Assembly: GCA_000955875.1 (NCBI GenBank)
Contig: JYOE01000024.1
Location: 186,568-250,567, forward strand
Direction of reading: 5' to 3'
DNA: 64,000 nt
From: Terrabacter sp. 28
Lineage (GTDB): Bacteria; Actinomycetota; Actinomycetes; Actinomycetales; Dermatophilaceae
This document shows positions 15,701 through 23,938 of this stretch, in pieces; positions within the stretch are counted from its first letter, which is position 1, and the number at the start of each line of letters is the position of its first letter. Both the position numbers and the translations under genes were made by a program. The notes under the pieces are model-generated. The model worked only from the letters and a program-made list of their open reading frames with translations. It was not told the DNA's origin and did not search any database.

Positions 15701-16725
15701 ACGGCGATCCCGCGGGCGACGCGGCCCTCTCCGACGGCGCGGCCCTCTCCGACAGCGCGGAGCGCCCCCGTCGCCGCGACCGGGTGACCCGACGCATCCG
15801 CCTCGTCTCCGCCACCGGCGCCCGGGTCATCCCGCTCGACCGGCTCAACCCGCGCGTGCGTGCGCGGGCGACGCTGCCCAGCCTCTTCACGCTCGGCAAC
15901 ATGCTCTGCGGGTTCTCTGCCGTGCTCTTGTCGTTCCAGGGGCACTTCCGGGCGGCGGCGGTGCTCGTCGGCGTCTCCATCGTGCTCGACATCTGCGACG
16001 GCGCCGTGGCCCGCGCCGTCGGCGCCATCACGCCGTTCGGGCTCCAGTTCGACTCGCTGGCCGACCTCATCTCGTTCGGCATCGCGCCGGCGGTGCTCGT
16101 CTACACGTGGGCGCTGCCGGCCCACCCGGTGTGGGCGTGGGCGGGTGCCATGTTCTGGCTGGCGTGCGCGGCCTACCGCCTGGCGCGGTTCAACGTCACC
16201 ATCGACCCGCTCGCCGACAAGCGCTACTTCGTCGGTCTCGCAAGTCCCGGCGCGGCCGGTGTCGTCATCGCCACGGTGATGGCCATCGGCGAGCCGCTCT
16301 ACGACTGGGCGCCGCTGCTGCCCATCGCGGCCGGCGTCGTCCCTGCCGCGCTGATGGCCTCGTCCTTCCGCTTCCGCTCGTTCCGCGACCTGCTGTCCCC
16401 GCGGCACCTGCGCATCTCCGTGCCGCTCGCGGTGGTCATCGTCATCGGCCTCGTCTTCGTGCCCGGCATCACGGGGATGGTGATCGCGTACGGCTACGTG
16501 CTCACCTGCCCGCTCGGCTGGCTCACGGCGCCGCTGCGCCGGCGGTGGTTCGGCCCCGGGGCGGTGGCCCCGCCGCGCACCCGCCTGCCGTCGGTGATCA
16601 TGCCGCCGGAAGCCGACGAGGCCGACGACGACGATGACGACGCCTGCGACGACGAGATCGACGTCGACCACGACGACGACGACGAGGACGACGACGAGGA
16701 CGACGACGAGCGCCCGGCCGGTTAG
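15697..16725 (+). CDS. pssA: CDP-diacylglycerol-serine O-phosphatidyltransferase with poly-acidic tail
   Basis: PssA makes phosphatidylserine from CDP-diacylglycerol and serine, feeding Psd. The 342-residue protein has the CDP-alcohol phosphotransferase motif DG(x2)AR(x8)G(x3)D(x3)D beginning at DGAVAR and 7-8 membrane segments. After about residue 300 comes an almost pure Asp/Glu tail, encoded by GAC repeats at about 16612-16710, which is not part of the family core. GTG 15697 overlaps the psd stop. The tag stop lies inside the iron-box-like dyad that precedes sufR. Confidence 0.93.
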   Translation: MNGDPAGDAALSDGAALSDSAERPRRRDRVTRRIRLVSATGARVIPLDRLNPRVRARATLPSLFTLGNMLCGFSAVLLSFQGHFRAAAVLVGVSIVLDICDGAVARAVGAITPFGLQFDSLADLISFGIAPAVLVYTWALPAHPVWAWAGAMFWLACAAYRLARFNVTIDPLADKRYFVGLASPGAAGVVIATVMAIGEPLYDWAPLLPIAAGVVPAALMASSFRFRSFRDLLSPRHLRISVPLAVVIVIGLVFVPGITGMVIAYGYVLTCPLGWLTAPLRRRWFGPGAVAPPRTRLPSVIMPPEADEADDDDDDACDDEIDVDHDDDDEDDDEDDDERPAG

Positions 16726-16737
16726 GCGCACCTAACT
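16719..16737. promoter_or_regulatory. Iron-box-like operator upstream of sufR
   Basis: GTTAGG (16721-16726) and CCTAAC (16731-16736) form a perfect dyad around CGCA. The core GGTTAGGCGCACCTAA matches 14 of 16 positions of the DtxR/IdeR iron-box consensus core GGTTAGGCTAACCTAA. If transcription starts at the GTG at 16772, the box covers about -53 to -35, a repressing position. Iron control of SUF operons by this regulator family is known in Actinobacteria. A SufR-type CAAC-N6-GTTG site was not found. Confidence 0.6.
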
Positions 16738-16759
16738 GGAGTGCGGCGACCAATTACGT

Positions 16760-16765
16760 CACAAT
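16760..16765 (+). promoter_or_regulatory. -10 element of sufR (leaderless type)
   Basis: CACAAT ends 6 nt before the second of two tandem GTG codons (16772), which matches the leaderless geometry seen at other genes here. The iron-box-like dyad overlaps where the -35 region would be. Confidence 0.45.
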
Positions 16766-16771
16766 GGTGTG

Positions 16772-17572
16772 GTGTTTATCGGTGAGCACGCACCCCGTGA
16801 GACGAAGGACGGCGACGACGGCCAGCACGTCACGCCGCTCGAGTCCCGCACGCGCTCCCGCGTCCTGCACATGGTCTCGGCCGACGGGCCGATCACGGCC
16901 GCCGAGCTCGGCCGTCACCTCGACCTGACACCCGCCGCCGTACGCCGTCACCTCGACGCGCTCGTCGAGCAGGGTGCCGTCGTGCCCCACGAGCCCACGA
17001 GTGGGCGGCGCGGGCGCGGACGCCCGGCGCGCGCGTACGTCGTCTCCGAGATCGGCCACGGCGCCCTCGAGGCCGACTACGACTCCCTCGCCGTCGAGGT
17101 GCTGCGCTACCTCGAGGCCAACGCGGGGGCCTCGGCCGTCACCGACTTCGCCCGCACGCGCGTGGCCGCGCTCGAGGAGCGGTATGCCGCCCGGCTGGCC
17201 GACGCCGGCGACGACCCGAGCGAGCGCACGGCCGTGCTCGTCGAGGCGCTGAGCGAGGACGGCTTCGCGGCCACGGCACGCCCCGTCGGGGCTGGGGGCC
17301 TGGCCGGCGTGCAGCTCTGCCAGGGACACTGCCCGGTGCAGCACGTCGCCACCGAGTTCCCTGCCTTCTGCGAGGCCGAGACCGACGCCTTCTCGCGCCT
17401 GCTCGGCGTGCACGTCCAGCGCCTCGCCACCCTCGCGGGCGGCCACCACGTCTGCACCACCTTCGTCCCGACCGGTGGGATCGCGCGGAAGAGCGCCGAC
17501 CCCTCCGGTGTTGCCCCCAGCACGCCCCCACGAACCGACACGCTCACGCACGTCAAGGAAGGTTCCTCATGA
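16772..17572 (+). CDS. sufR: SufR-type iron-sulfur cluster regulator
   Basis: This is a winged-helix repressor of the suf operon that senses cluster supply with its own Fe-S cluster. The 266-residue protein has an N-terminal helix-turn-helix (ITAAELGRHLDLTPAAVRRHLDALVEQG) with a wing GRRGRGRPARAY. A C-terminal Cys cluster follows: CQGHC, then the Cys in PAFCEAE, with a further Cys in HHVCTTF. Two GTG codons, 16769 and 16772, are possible; 16772 fits the promoter spacing. The stop overlaps the sufB ATG (ATGA). M. tuberculosis Rv1460 holds the same place. Confidence 0.9.
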   Translation: MFIGEHAPRETKDGDDGQHVTPLESRTRSRVLHMVSADGPITAAELGRHLDLTPAAVRRHLDALVEQGAVVPHEPTSGRRGRGRPARAYVVSEIGHGALEADYDSLAVEVLRYLEANAGASAVTDFARTRVAALEERYAARLADAGDDPSERTAVLVEALSEDGFAATARPVGAGGLAGVQLCQGHCPVQHVATEFPAFCEAETDAFSRLLGVHVQRLATLAGGHHVCTTFVPTGGIARKSADPSGVAPSTPPRTDTLTHVKEGSS

Positions 17573-18990
17573 CCACCCACATCGAAGAGCTGAACCCCGG
17601 CCTCAAGGGCATCGGCACCTATGAGTACGGCTGGGCCGACAGCGACGTGGCGGGCTCCTCGGCTCGTCGCGGCCTCAATGAGGACGTCGTCAAGGACATC
17701 TCCGCGCGCAAGAGCGAGCCCGAGTGGATGACGAAGCTGCGCCTCAAGGGCCTGTCGCTCTTCGGCAAGAAGCCCATGCCGTCGTGGGGCTCCGACCTCA
17801 CCGGCATCGACTTCCAGAACATCAAGTACTTCGTGAAGTCCACCGAGAAGCAGGCGGCGTCGTGGGACGACCTGCCCGAGGACATCAAGAACACCTACGA
17901 CCGTCTCGGCATCCCCGAGGCCGAGAAGCAGCGCCTCGTCGCCGGCGTCGCCGCCCAGTACGAGTCCGAGGTCGTCTACCACCAGATCCGTGAGGACCTC
18001 GAGGAGAAGGGCGTCATCTTCCTCGACACCGACACCGCCCTCAAGGAGCACGAGGACATCTTCCGCGAGCACTTCGCGACGGTGATCCCGGCCGGCGACA
18101 ACAAGTTCGCCGCGCTCAACACGGCCGTGTGGTCCGGTGGCTCGTTCATCTACGTGCCCAAGGGTGTCCACGTCGACATCCCGCTCCAGGCGTACTTCCG
18201 CATCAACACCGAGAACATGGGCCAGTTCGAGCGGACGCTGATCATCGCCGACGAGGACTCCTACGTGCACTACGTCGAGGGCTGCACGGCGCCGATCTAC
18301 AAGTCGGACTCGCTGCACTCCGCGGTCGTCGAGATCATCGTCAAGAAGAACGCCCGGGTGCGCTACACGACCATCCAGAACTGGTCCAACAACGTCTACA
18401 ACCTCGTCACCAAGCGCGCCACCTGCGAGGAGGGCGCGACGATGGAGTGGATCGACGGCAACATCGGCTCCAAGGTGACGATGAAGTACCCCGCCGTCTT
18501 CCTCATGGGCGAGCACGCCAAGGGCGAGACGCTGTCGATCGCCTTCGCCGGCGAGGGGCAGCACCAGGACACCGGCTCGAAGATGGTCCACGCCGCTCCC
18601 AACACGAAGAGCTCGATCATCAGCAAGTCGGTCGCCCGTGGTGGCGGTCGTGCGAGCTACCGCGGCCTCGTGCAGGTGCTCGAGGGCGCCTCGCACTCGG
18701 CCTCGACGGTGCGCTGCGACGCGCTGCTCGTCGACACGATCAGCCGCTCCGACACCTACCCCTACGTCGACATCCGCGAGGACGACGTCTCCATGGGCCA
18801 CGAGGCCACGGTCTCGAAGGTGTCCGAGGACCAGCTCTTCTACCTGATGTCGCGCGGCATGGCCGAGGACGAGGCCATGGCGATGATCGTGCGCGGCTTC
18901 ATCGAGCCGATCGCGCGCGAGCTGCCGATGGAGTACGCCCTCGAGCTGAACCGCCTCATCGAGCTGCAGATGGAAGGAGCCGTCGGCTGA
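17569..18990 (+). CDS. sufB: Fe-S cluster assembly scaffold SufB
   Basis: SufB is the core scaffold of the SufBCD complex on which Fe-S clusters are built. The 473-residue protein shows conserved segments including NTAVWSGGSFIYVPKGV, QFERTLIIADEDSYVHYVEGCTAP and the C-terminal RGFIEPIARELPMEYA. The ATG at 17569 overlaps the sufR stop; AAGGAAGG lies just upstream. The reading frame is continuous, so the intein found in mycobacterial SufB is absent. Confidence 0.97.
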   Translation: MTTHIEELNPGLKGIGTYEYGWADSDVAGSSARRGLNEDVVKDISARKSEPEWMTKLRLKGLSLFGKKPMPSWGSDLTGIDFQNIKYFVKSTEKQAASWDDLPEDIKNTYDRLGIPEAEKQRLVAGVAAQYESEVVYHQIREDLEEKGVIFLDTDTALKEHEDIFREHFATVIPAGDNKFAALNTAVWSGGSFIYVPKGVHVDIPLQAYFRINTENMGQFERTLIIADEDSYVHYVEGCTAPIYKSDSLHSAVVEIIVKKNARVRYTTIQNWSNNVYNLVTKRATCEEGATMEWIDGNIGSKVTMKYPAVFLMGEHAKGETLSIAFAGEGQHQDTGSKMVHAAPNTKSSIISKSVARGGGRASYRGLVQVLEGASHSASTVRCDALLVDTISRSDTYPYVDIREDDVSMGHEATVSKVSEDQLFYLMSRGMAEDEAMAMIVRGFIEPIARELPMEYALELNRLIELQMEGAVG

Positions 18991-20294
18991 TGAGCCTTCT
19001 GGCTGACACGACCACTGACAGCACCGACACCACCGCAACCCCCGACACCCAGCAGAGCGAGACCACGGTGCCCGACGCCGCCCCGACCGCCACCATCCCC
19101 GGCGCCTCCGCGCACACCGACTCGGCCGCCGCCTTCGTGCCCGACCAGTCGCGCGCCGAGCGCACCGCGTCGTTCGACGTCGCCGACTTCCCGCTGCCCA
19201 CGGGGCGCGAGGAGGACTGGCGCTTCACGCCGGTGAAGAAGCTCGGCGGGCTGCTCGCCGAGGGCGTCACCGGTTCGGTCGACGTCACGACCCGCCTCCC
19301 CGAGGGCGTCACGACCTCGGCCATCAGCGCGGCCGACGCCCAGGGGCTCGGCATCCTGCCCCCGCAGGACCGTGCTGCCGTGGTCGCCGGTGCGGCTGCC
19401 GACGGCGCGCTGCTGCTCGACATCCCGGCCGAGGCCGAGCTCGACGAGCCGGTCCGCATCTCGCTCGTCGGCCGGGGCGGCGAGCCCGCCCACGGCCACC
19501 TCGTCGTGCGCGCCGGCCGCTTCTCCAAGGCGACCGTCGTCGTCGAGCACACCGGCACCGGGCACTACTCGCAGCTGCTGTCGGTCGTGACCGGCGACGG
19601 CTCCGACCTCACCGTCGTGTCCGTTCAGCGCTGGGCCGACGACGCCCACCACCTCGCGCAGCACGACGCGCTCGTGGGTCGCGACGCCCGCTACAAGCAC
19701 GTGTCGGTGACGCTCGGCGGCGAGATCGTGCGCGTCAACGCGAACGTGCGCTACGCCGGCCCCGGCGGCGACGCGACGCTCCTCGGCGTCTACTTCGCCG
19801 ACGCGGGCCAGCACCTCGAGCACCGCTCGTACATCGACCACAACGCCGCCCACTGCAAGAGCCGCGTCACCTACAAGGGCGCCCTCCAGGGTGAGACGGC
19901 CCGAACGGTCTGGGTCGGCGACGTGCTGATCCGCGCCGAGGCCGAGGGCACCGACACCTACGAGCTCAACCGCAACCTGATCCTCACCGACGGGGCCCGG
20001 GCCGACTCGGTGCCCAACCTCGAGATCGAGACCGGTGAGATCGAGGGGGCCGGGCACGCCTCCGCCACAGGGCGTTTCGACGACCTGCAGCTCTTCTACC
20101 TGCAGTCGCGCGGCATCAGCGAGGACGAGGCGAAGCGCCTCGTCGTGCGCGGCTTCTTCGCCGACATCATCCGGGAGATCCCGCTCGCCGACCTGCGCGA
20201 CGAGGTCACCGCCGCCATCGAGGAGGAGCTGGCCACGACGGCCTACGCGGCTCCCACCCAGCAGACCCCCAGCCTCACGAACAAGGAGAACTGA
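18990..20294 (+). CDS. sufD: Fe-S cluster assembly protein SufD
   Basis: SufD is the SufB paralogue that completes the SufBC2D complex. The 434-residue product begins with a Thr/Asp/Ala-rich low-complexity stretch of about 55 residues. The conserved part follows, with FPLPTGREEDWRFTP, HLEHRSYIDHNAAHCKSRVTYKGAL and RGFFADIIREIP; the His/Cys of this region is implicated in cluster assembly in the family. Its ATG overlaps the sufB stop by one base. Confidence 0.96.
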   Translation: MSLLADTTTDSTDTTATPDTQQSETTVPDAAPTATIPGASAHTDSAAAFVPDQSRAERTASFDVADFPLPTGREEDWRFTPVKKLGGLLAEGVTGSVDVTTRLPEGVTTSAISAADAQGLGILPPQDRAAVVAGAAADGALLLDIPAEAELDEPVRISLVGRGGEPAHGHLVVRAGRFSKATVVVEHTGTGHYSQLLSVVTGDGSDLTVVSVQRWADDAHHLAQHDALVGRDARYKHVSVTLGGEIVRVNANVRYAGPGGDATLLGVYFADAGQHLEHRSYIDHNAAHCKSRVTYKGALQGETARTVWVGDVLIRAEAEGTDTYELNRNLILTDGARADSVPNLEIETGEIEGAGHASATGRFDDLQLFYLQSRGISEDEAKRLVVRGFFADIIREIPLADLRDEVTAAIEEELATTAYAAPTQQTPSLTNKEN

Positions 20295-20299
20295 CCCAG

Positions 20300-21076
20300 A
20301 TGAGCACGCTCGAGATCAAGGGACTGACGGTCTCGGTCGAGACCGAGGACGGCCCCAAGGAGATCCTGCGCGGGGTCGACCTCACCGTGAAGTCGGGAGA
20401 GACCCACGCGATCATGGGCCCCAACGGCTCCGGCAAGTCGACGCTGGCCTACAGCATCGCCGGCCACCCCAAGTACACCGTCACCGGCGGCACCGTGACG
20501 CTCGACGGCGAGGACGTCCTCGCGATGAGCGTCGACGAGCGCGCCCGCGCCGGGCTCTTCCTCGCGATGCAGTACCCCGTCGAGGTCCCCGGTGTGACGG
20601 TGAGCAACTTCCTGCGCACCGCCAAGACGGCCGTCGACGGCGAGGCCCCGAAGCTGCGCACCTGGGTCAAGGACGTCAAGGAGGCCATGGGCAACCTGCG
20701 CATGGACCCCGCGTTCGCGGAGCGCAACGTCAACGAGGGCTTCTCCGGTGGCGAGAAGAAGCGCCACGAGATCCTCCAGATGGAGCTGCTCAAGCCCAAG
20801 GTGGCCGTCCTCGACGAGACCGACTCGGGTCTCGACGTCGACGCGCTCAAGATCGTGTCCGAGGGCGTCAACCGTGCCAAGGACGCCAGCGACCTCGGCG
20901 TGCTGCTCATCACGCACTACACGCGCATCCTGCGCTACATCAAGCCCGACTTCGTGCACGTCTTCGTCGACGGCAAGATCGTCGAGGAGGGTGGCCCCGA
21001 GCTGGCCGACCGCCTCGAGGACGAGGGTTACGACCGCTTCCTCGCTGCCGCGCCCGCGGCGGCCGTGGAGGCCTGA
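20300..21076 (+). CDS. sufC: Fe-S cluster assembly ATPase SufC
   Basis: SufC is the ABC-type ATPase that drives rearrangement of the SufBC2D complex. The 258-residue protein has Walker A (GPNGSGKST, about residues 38-46), the modified signature FSGGEKKR, Walker B ending VAVLDETDSGLDVD and the switch His (LLITHYTR). The start lies 5 bp after the sufD stop. This is a soluble partner, with no membrane segments. Confidence 0.97.
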   Translation: MSTLEIKGLTVSVETEDGPKEILRGVDLTVKSGETHAIMGPNGSGKSTLAYSIAGHPKYTVTGGTVTLDGEDVLAMSVDERARAGLFLAMQYPVEVPGVTVSNFLRTAKTAVDGEAPKLRTWVKDVKEAMGNLRMDPAFAERNVNEGFSGGEKKRHEILQMELLKPKVAVLDETDSGLDVDALKIVSEGVNRAKDASDLGVLLITHYTRILRYIKPDFVHVFVDGKIVEEGGPELADRLEDEGYDRFLAAAPAAAVEA

Positions 21077-21081
21077 GCCGC

Positions 21082-22482
21082 ATGACGCAGGTCCTGCCGT
21101 TCACGGACGGGGAGCTCGCCGCGATCCGCGGCGACTTCCCCATCCTCGCGCGGACCGTGCGCGACGGCAGGCCGCTCGTCTACCTCGACTCGGGGGCGAC
21201 GTCGCACAAGCCGGCGCCGGTCCTCGACGCCGAGCGCGCCTTCTACGAGCAGCACAACGCGGCGGTCCACCGTGGCGCGCACCAGCTCGCCGAGGAGGCC
21301 ACCGACGACTTCGAGGCGGCCCGGGCGACCATCGCGTCGTTCATCGGAGCGCCGGCCGACGAGGTCGTCTTCACGAAGAACGCGACCGAGGCGCTCAACC
21401 TCGTCGCGTACGCCTTCTCGAACGCCGCCCCCACCGACGAGCCCAAGGACGACCGCTTCGTCCTGGGGCCGGGTGACGAGGTGCTCGTCACGGAGATGGA
21501 GCACCACGCCAACCTCGTGCCGTGGCAGGAGCTCTGCCGGCGCACCGGTGCGACCCTCCGCTGGGTGCCGGTGGGTGGCGACGGGGCGCTCGACCTGTCG
21601 GACCTCGACGACCTGCTCACCGAGCGCACCAAGGTCTTCGCGTTCACGCACGTGTCCAACGTGCTCGGCACCGTCAACCCCGTCACCGAGCTCGCGCAGC
21701 GTGCGCACGCCGTCGGGGCGCTCGTCGTCGTCGACGCGTGCCAGTCGGTGCCGCACCTCGCGGTCGACGTGGCGACGCTCGGCGCCGACTTCATCGCCTT
21801 CAGCGGCCACAAGATGTACGGCCCGATGGGCGTCGGCGTGCTCTGGGGTCAGGCCGAGCTGCTCGACGTCATGCCCCCGTTCCTCACGGGCGGCTCGATG
21901 ATCGAGCTCGTCACCATGGAGCGCTCGACCTACGCCCCGGCGCCCCAGAAGTTCGAGGCCGGCGTCCCCAACGCCGCCCAGGCGGTGGGCCTCGCGGCCG
22001 CCGTCCGGTGGGTCGAGGGTCTCGGCATCGACCGCATCCACGCCCACGAGGCGACCCTCGTCGATCTGCTCCAGCGCGGTCTGGCCGAGCGCCCCTGGGT
22101 CCGTGTCGTCGGCCCCCCGGTCGGCGAGCCCCGCGGTGGCGCCGTCGCGTTCGTCGTCGACGGCGTGCACGCCCACGACGTCGGCCAGGTGCTCGACGAC
22201 GCCGGCGTGGCCGTACGCGTGGGCCACCACTGCGCGTGGCCCCTGCACCGCGCGCTCGGGGCCACCGCCACGACCCGCGCCTCGTTCGCGGTCCACAACA
22301 CGGTCGCCGACGTCGAGGTGCTGCTCGCGGCCCTCGACCGGGTTCCTGCGATCTTCGGCATCGACGTGTCCGACACCGAGCCCGACACCGAGCCCGACGC
22401 CGACCCCGACGCTGACCTCGATGTCAGGCAGGGCGCGCGCGCCCTGCGCGGCGAGCACGAGAGCGGGAAGGAGGCAAGCTGA
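21082..22482 (+). CDS. sufS: Cysteine desulfurase SufS
   Basis: This PLP enzyme takes sulfur from cysteine for cluster assembly. The 466-residue protein has the PLP lysine in SGHKMYGPMGVGV and the persulfide Cys in RVGHHCAWPLH. The usual Gln after CA (CAQPL) is Trp here. The family normally ends near residue 420. This protein adds a tail with DTEPDTEPDADPDADLD followed by QGARALRGEHESG; the DNA of the tail holds a 20-bp perfect palindrome at 22428-22447. The next gene, sufU, starts on the last base of its stop, and SufU is its expected sulfur acceptor. Confidence 0.95.
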   Translation: MTQVLPFTDGELAAIRGDFPILARTVRDGRPLVYLDSGATSHKPAPVLDAERAFYEQHNAAVHRGAHQLAEEATDDFEAARATIASFIGAPADEVVFTKNATEALNLVAYAFSNAAPTDEPKDDRFVLGPGDEVLVTEMEHHANLVPWQELCRRTGATLRWVPVGGDGALDLSDLDDLLTERTKVFAFTHVSNVLGTVNPVTELAQRAHAVGALVVVDACQSVPHLAVDVATLGADFIAFSGHKMYGPMGVGVLWGQAELLDVMPPFLTGGSMIELVTMERSTYAPAPQKFEAGVPNAAQAVGLAAAVRWVEGLGIDRIHAHEATLVDLLQRGLAERPWVRVVGPPVGEPRGGAVAFVVDGVHAHDVGQVLDDAGVAVRVGHHCAWPLHRALGATATTRASFAVHNTVADVEVLLAALDRVPAIFGIDVSDTEPDTEPDADPDADLDVRQGARALRGEHESGKEAS

Positions 22483-22973
22483 TGGATCTCTACCAGGAGC
22501 TGATCCTCGAGCACTCGAAGCGTCCCCACCACACCGGCCTGCGTGAGCCGTTCGACGCCGAGGTGCACCACATCAACCCGACCTGCGGCGACGAGGTCAC
22601 CCTCCGCGTCGACGTCACGGGCACCGGTCCCGACGCGGTCGTGACCGACGTCTCCTACCAAGCGCAGGGCTGCTCGATCTCGGTCGCGAGCTCGTCCGTG
22701 CTCGCCGAGGAGGTCATCGGTCACCGTGTCTCCGAGGCGCTCGAGACGTTCGAGGCGATGAAGGCCATGCTCACGTCCAAGGGCACGGTCGCCGGCGACG
22801 AGGACCTCATCGGCGACGGCGTCGCCTTCGCGGGCGTCTCGAAGTACCCGGCTCGCGTCAAGTGCGCGCTGCTCGGCTGGACCGCGTTCACCGACGCCTT
22901 GGCCCGCGCCGGCGTCGACATCTCGACGTCCACCAACACGAGTTCTACCTCCCCCCAAGGAGTTTCGTCATGA
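22482..22973 (+). CDS. sufU: SufU zinc-dependent sulfurtransferase
   Basis: SufU accepts persulfide sulfur from SufS in Gram-positive SUF systems. The 163-residue protein has the three conserved Cys (NPTCGDE, QGCSIS, RVKCALLGW) plus the Asp of CGD, which bind zinc and exchange with SufS. The last 15 or so residues are Ser/Thr-rich. Start and stop overlaps on both sides show coupling within the operon. Confidence 0.95.
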   Translation: MDLYQELILEHSKRPHHTGLREPFDAEVHHINPTCGDEVTLRVDVTGTGPDAVVTDVSYQAQGCSISVASSSVLAEEVIGHRVSEALETFEAMKAMLTSKGTVAGDEDLIGDGVAFAGVSKYPARVKCALLGWTAFTDALARAGVDISTSTNTSSTSPQGVSS

Positions 22974-23305
22974 CCCAGACAGTCCCCGCGTCCACCCCGC
23001 CCAACGTGGCCGATGTCGAGGAGGCCATGCGCGACGTCGTCGACCCCGAGCTCGGCATCAACGTCGTCGACCTCGGCCTCGTCTACGGCATCACCGTCGA
23101 CGCGCAGTCCCACGCCGTCATCGACATGACGCTCACGTCTGCGGCCTGCCCGCTCACCGACGTCATCGAGGACCAGACGGCCCAGGCACTCGAGGGGCTC
23201 GTCGCCACGCACCGCATCAACTGGGTGTGGATGCCGCCGTGGGGCCCCGACAAGATCACCGAGGACGGCCGCGAGCAGCTGCGCGCACTCGGCTTCAACC
23301 TCTGA
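22970..23305 (+). CDS. sufT: SufT/MIP18-family (DUF59) Fe-S protein maturation factor
   Basis: The 111-residue protein is a single MIP18 (DUF59/PaaD-like) domain: VEEAMRDVVDPELGINVVDLGLVYGI, then TSAACPLTDVIEDQ with the conserved Cys. Family members help deliver clusters to target proteins. ATG 22970 overlaps the sufU stop as ATGA with AAGGAG just upstream. M. tuberculosis Rv1466 is the positional counterpart. Confidence 0.92.
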   Translation: MTQTVPASTPPNVADVEEAMRDVVDPELGINVVDLGLVYGITVDAQSHAVIDMTLTSAACPLTDVIEDQTAQALEGLVATHRINWVWMPPWGPDKITEDGREQLRALGFNL

Positions 23306-23324
23306 TCGCCGACACCTCCGGCTC

Positions 23325-23933
23325 GTGACGCGCGTCATCGAGGTCGACCCCGACCGGTTCGACCGGTGGATGGCCGGCTTCGCCGAGCGCCACGGGCCCT
23401 ACGACGCCGCCGAGGAGACCACTCCCGGCGGCGTCGTCGTGTCTGCACGCGCCGCTGACGGGTCGACCGTCGTGGCCACGCCGTTCGTCCACGACCCGCT
23501 GGGCGTCGTGCTGGTGAGACGCGGCGGGTATGCCGTCGCCCTGGCCCACGACGGCGTCCTCGTCACCTCGAAGGTCGGCAGCCGGCACGTCCAGTCGCGC
23601 ACGGCCGCCGGCGGCTGGTCGCAGCAGCGTTTCGCCCGGCGTCGCGGCAAGCAGGCCGACGAGCTCGTCGACGCCGTCGTCGCGCACGCGCGGAGGGTGC
23701 TGCTCGGGGACGACGAGTCGCCGCCCGCGGGCGCGGACGGCATACCTCGTGGGCTCGTCGTCGGGGGAGACCGGGCGCTCGTGCGCGAGGTCGTCGGTGC
23801 GCACGCCCTCCGGGCCCTCGCGGGTCTGCCGGTGCGCGAGCTCTACGACCTGCCAGACCCGAGGCGCGACGTCCTCGAGAGCGCCCTCCGACGCGGCCGT
23901 GCCGTGCGGATCGAGCTCACCGAGACCCCCTGA
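23325..23933 (+). CDS. acVLRF1-type release-factor-like protein
   Basis: The 202-residue protein matches the actinobacterial Vms1-like release factor 1 group. The diagnostic stretch is GSRHVQSRTAAGGWSQQRFARRR, near residues 86-108, followed by a basic helix. These proteins are thought to cleave peptidyl-tRNA on stalled ribosomes. I identify it by pattern, not by alignment. The start is GTG, 19 bp after sufT, so it may be read through from the suf operon. It carries two octamer copies (23528, 23738), one using the rare ATA codon. Confidence 0.7.
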   Translation: MTRVIEVDPDRFDRWMAGFAERHGPYDAAEETTPGGVVVSARAADGSTVVATPFVHDPLGVVLVRRGGYAVALAHDGVLVTSKVGSRHVQSRTAAGGWSQQRFARRRGKQADELVDAVVAHARRVLLGDDESPPAGADGIPRGLVVGGDRALVREVVGAHALRALAGLPVRELYDLPDPRRDVLESALRRGRAVRIELTETP

Positions 23934-23938
23934 GAGGG

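Noticed and set aside
16726..16768. SufR operator CAAC-N6-GTTG
   Set aside because: No such dyad was found near sufR; the only clear dyad is the iron-box-like one.
17569..18990. Intein in SufB
   Set aside because: The 473-residue length and continuous conserved core show none.
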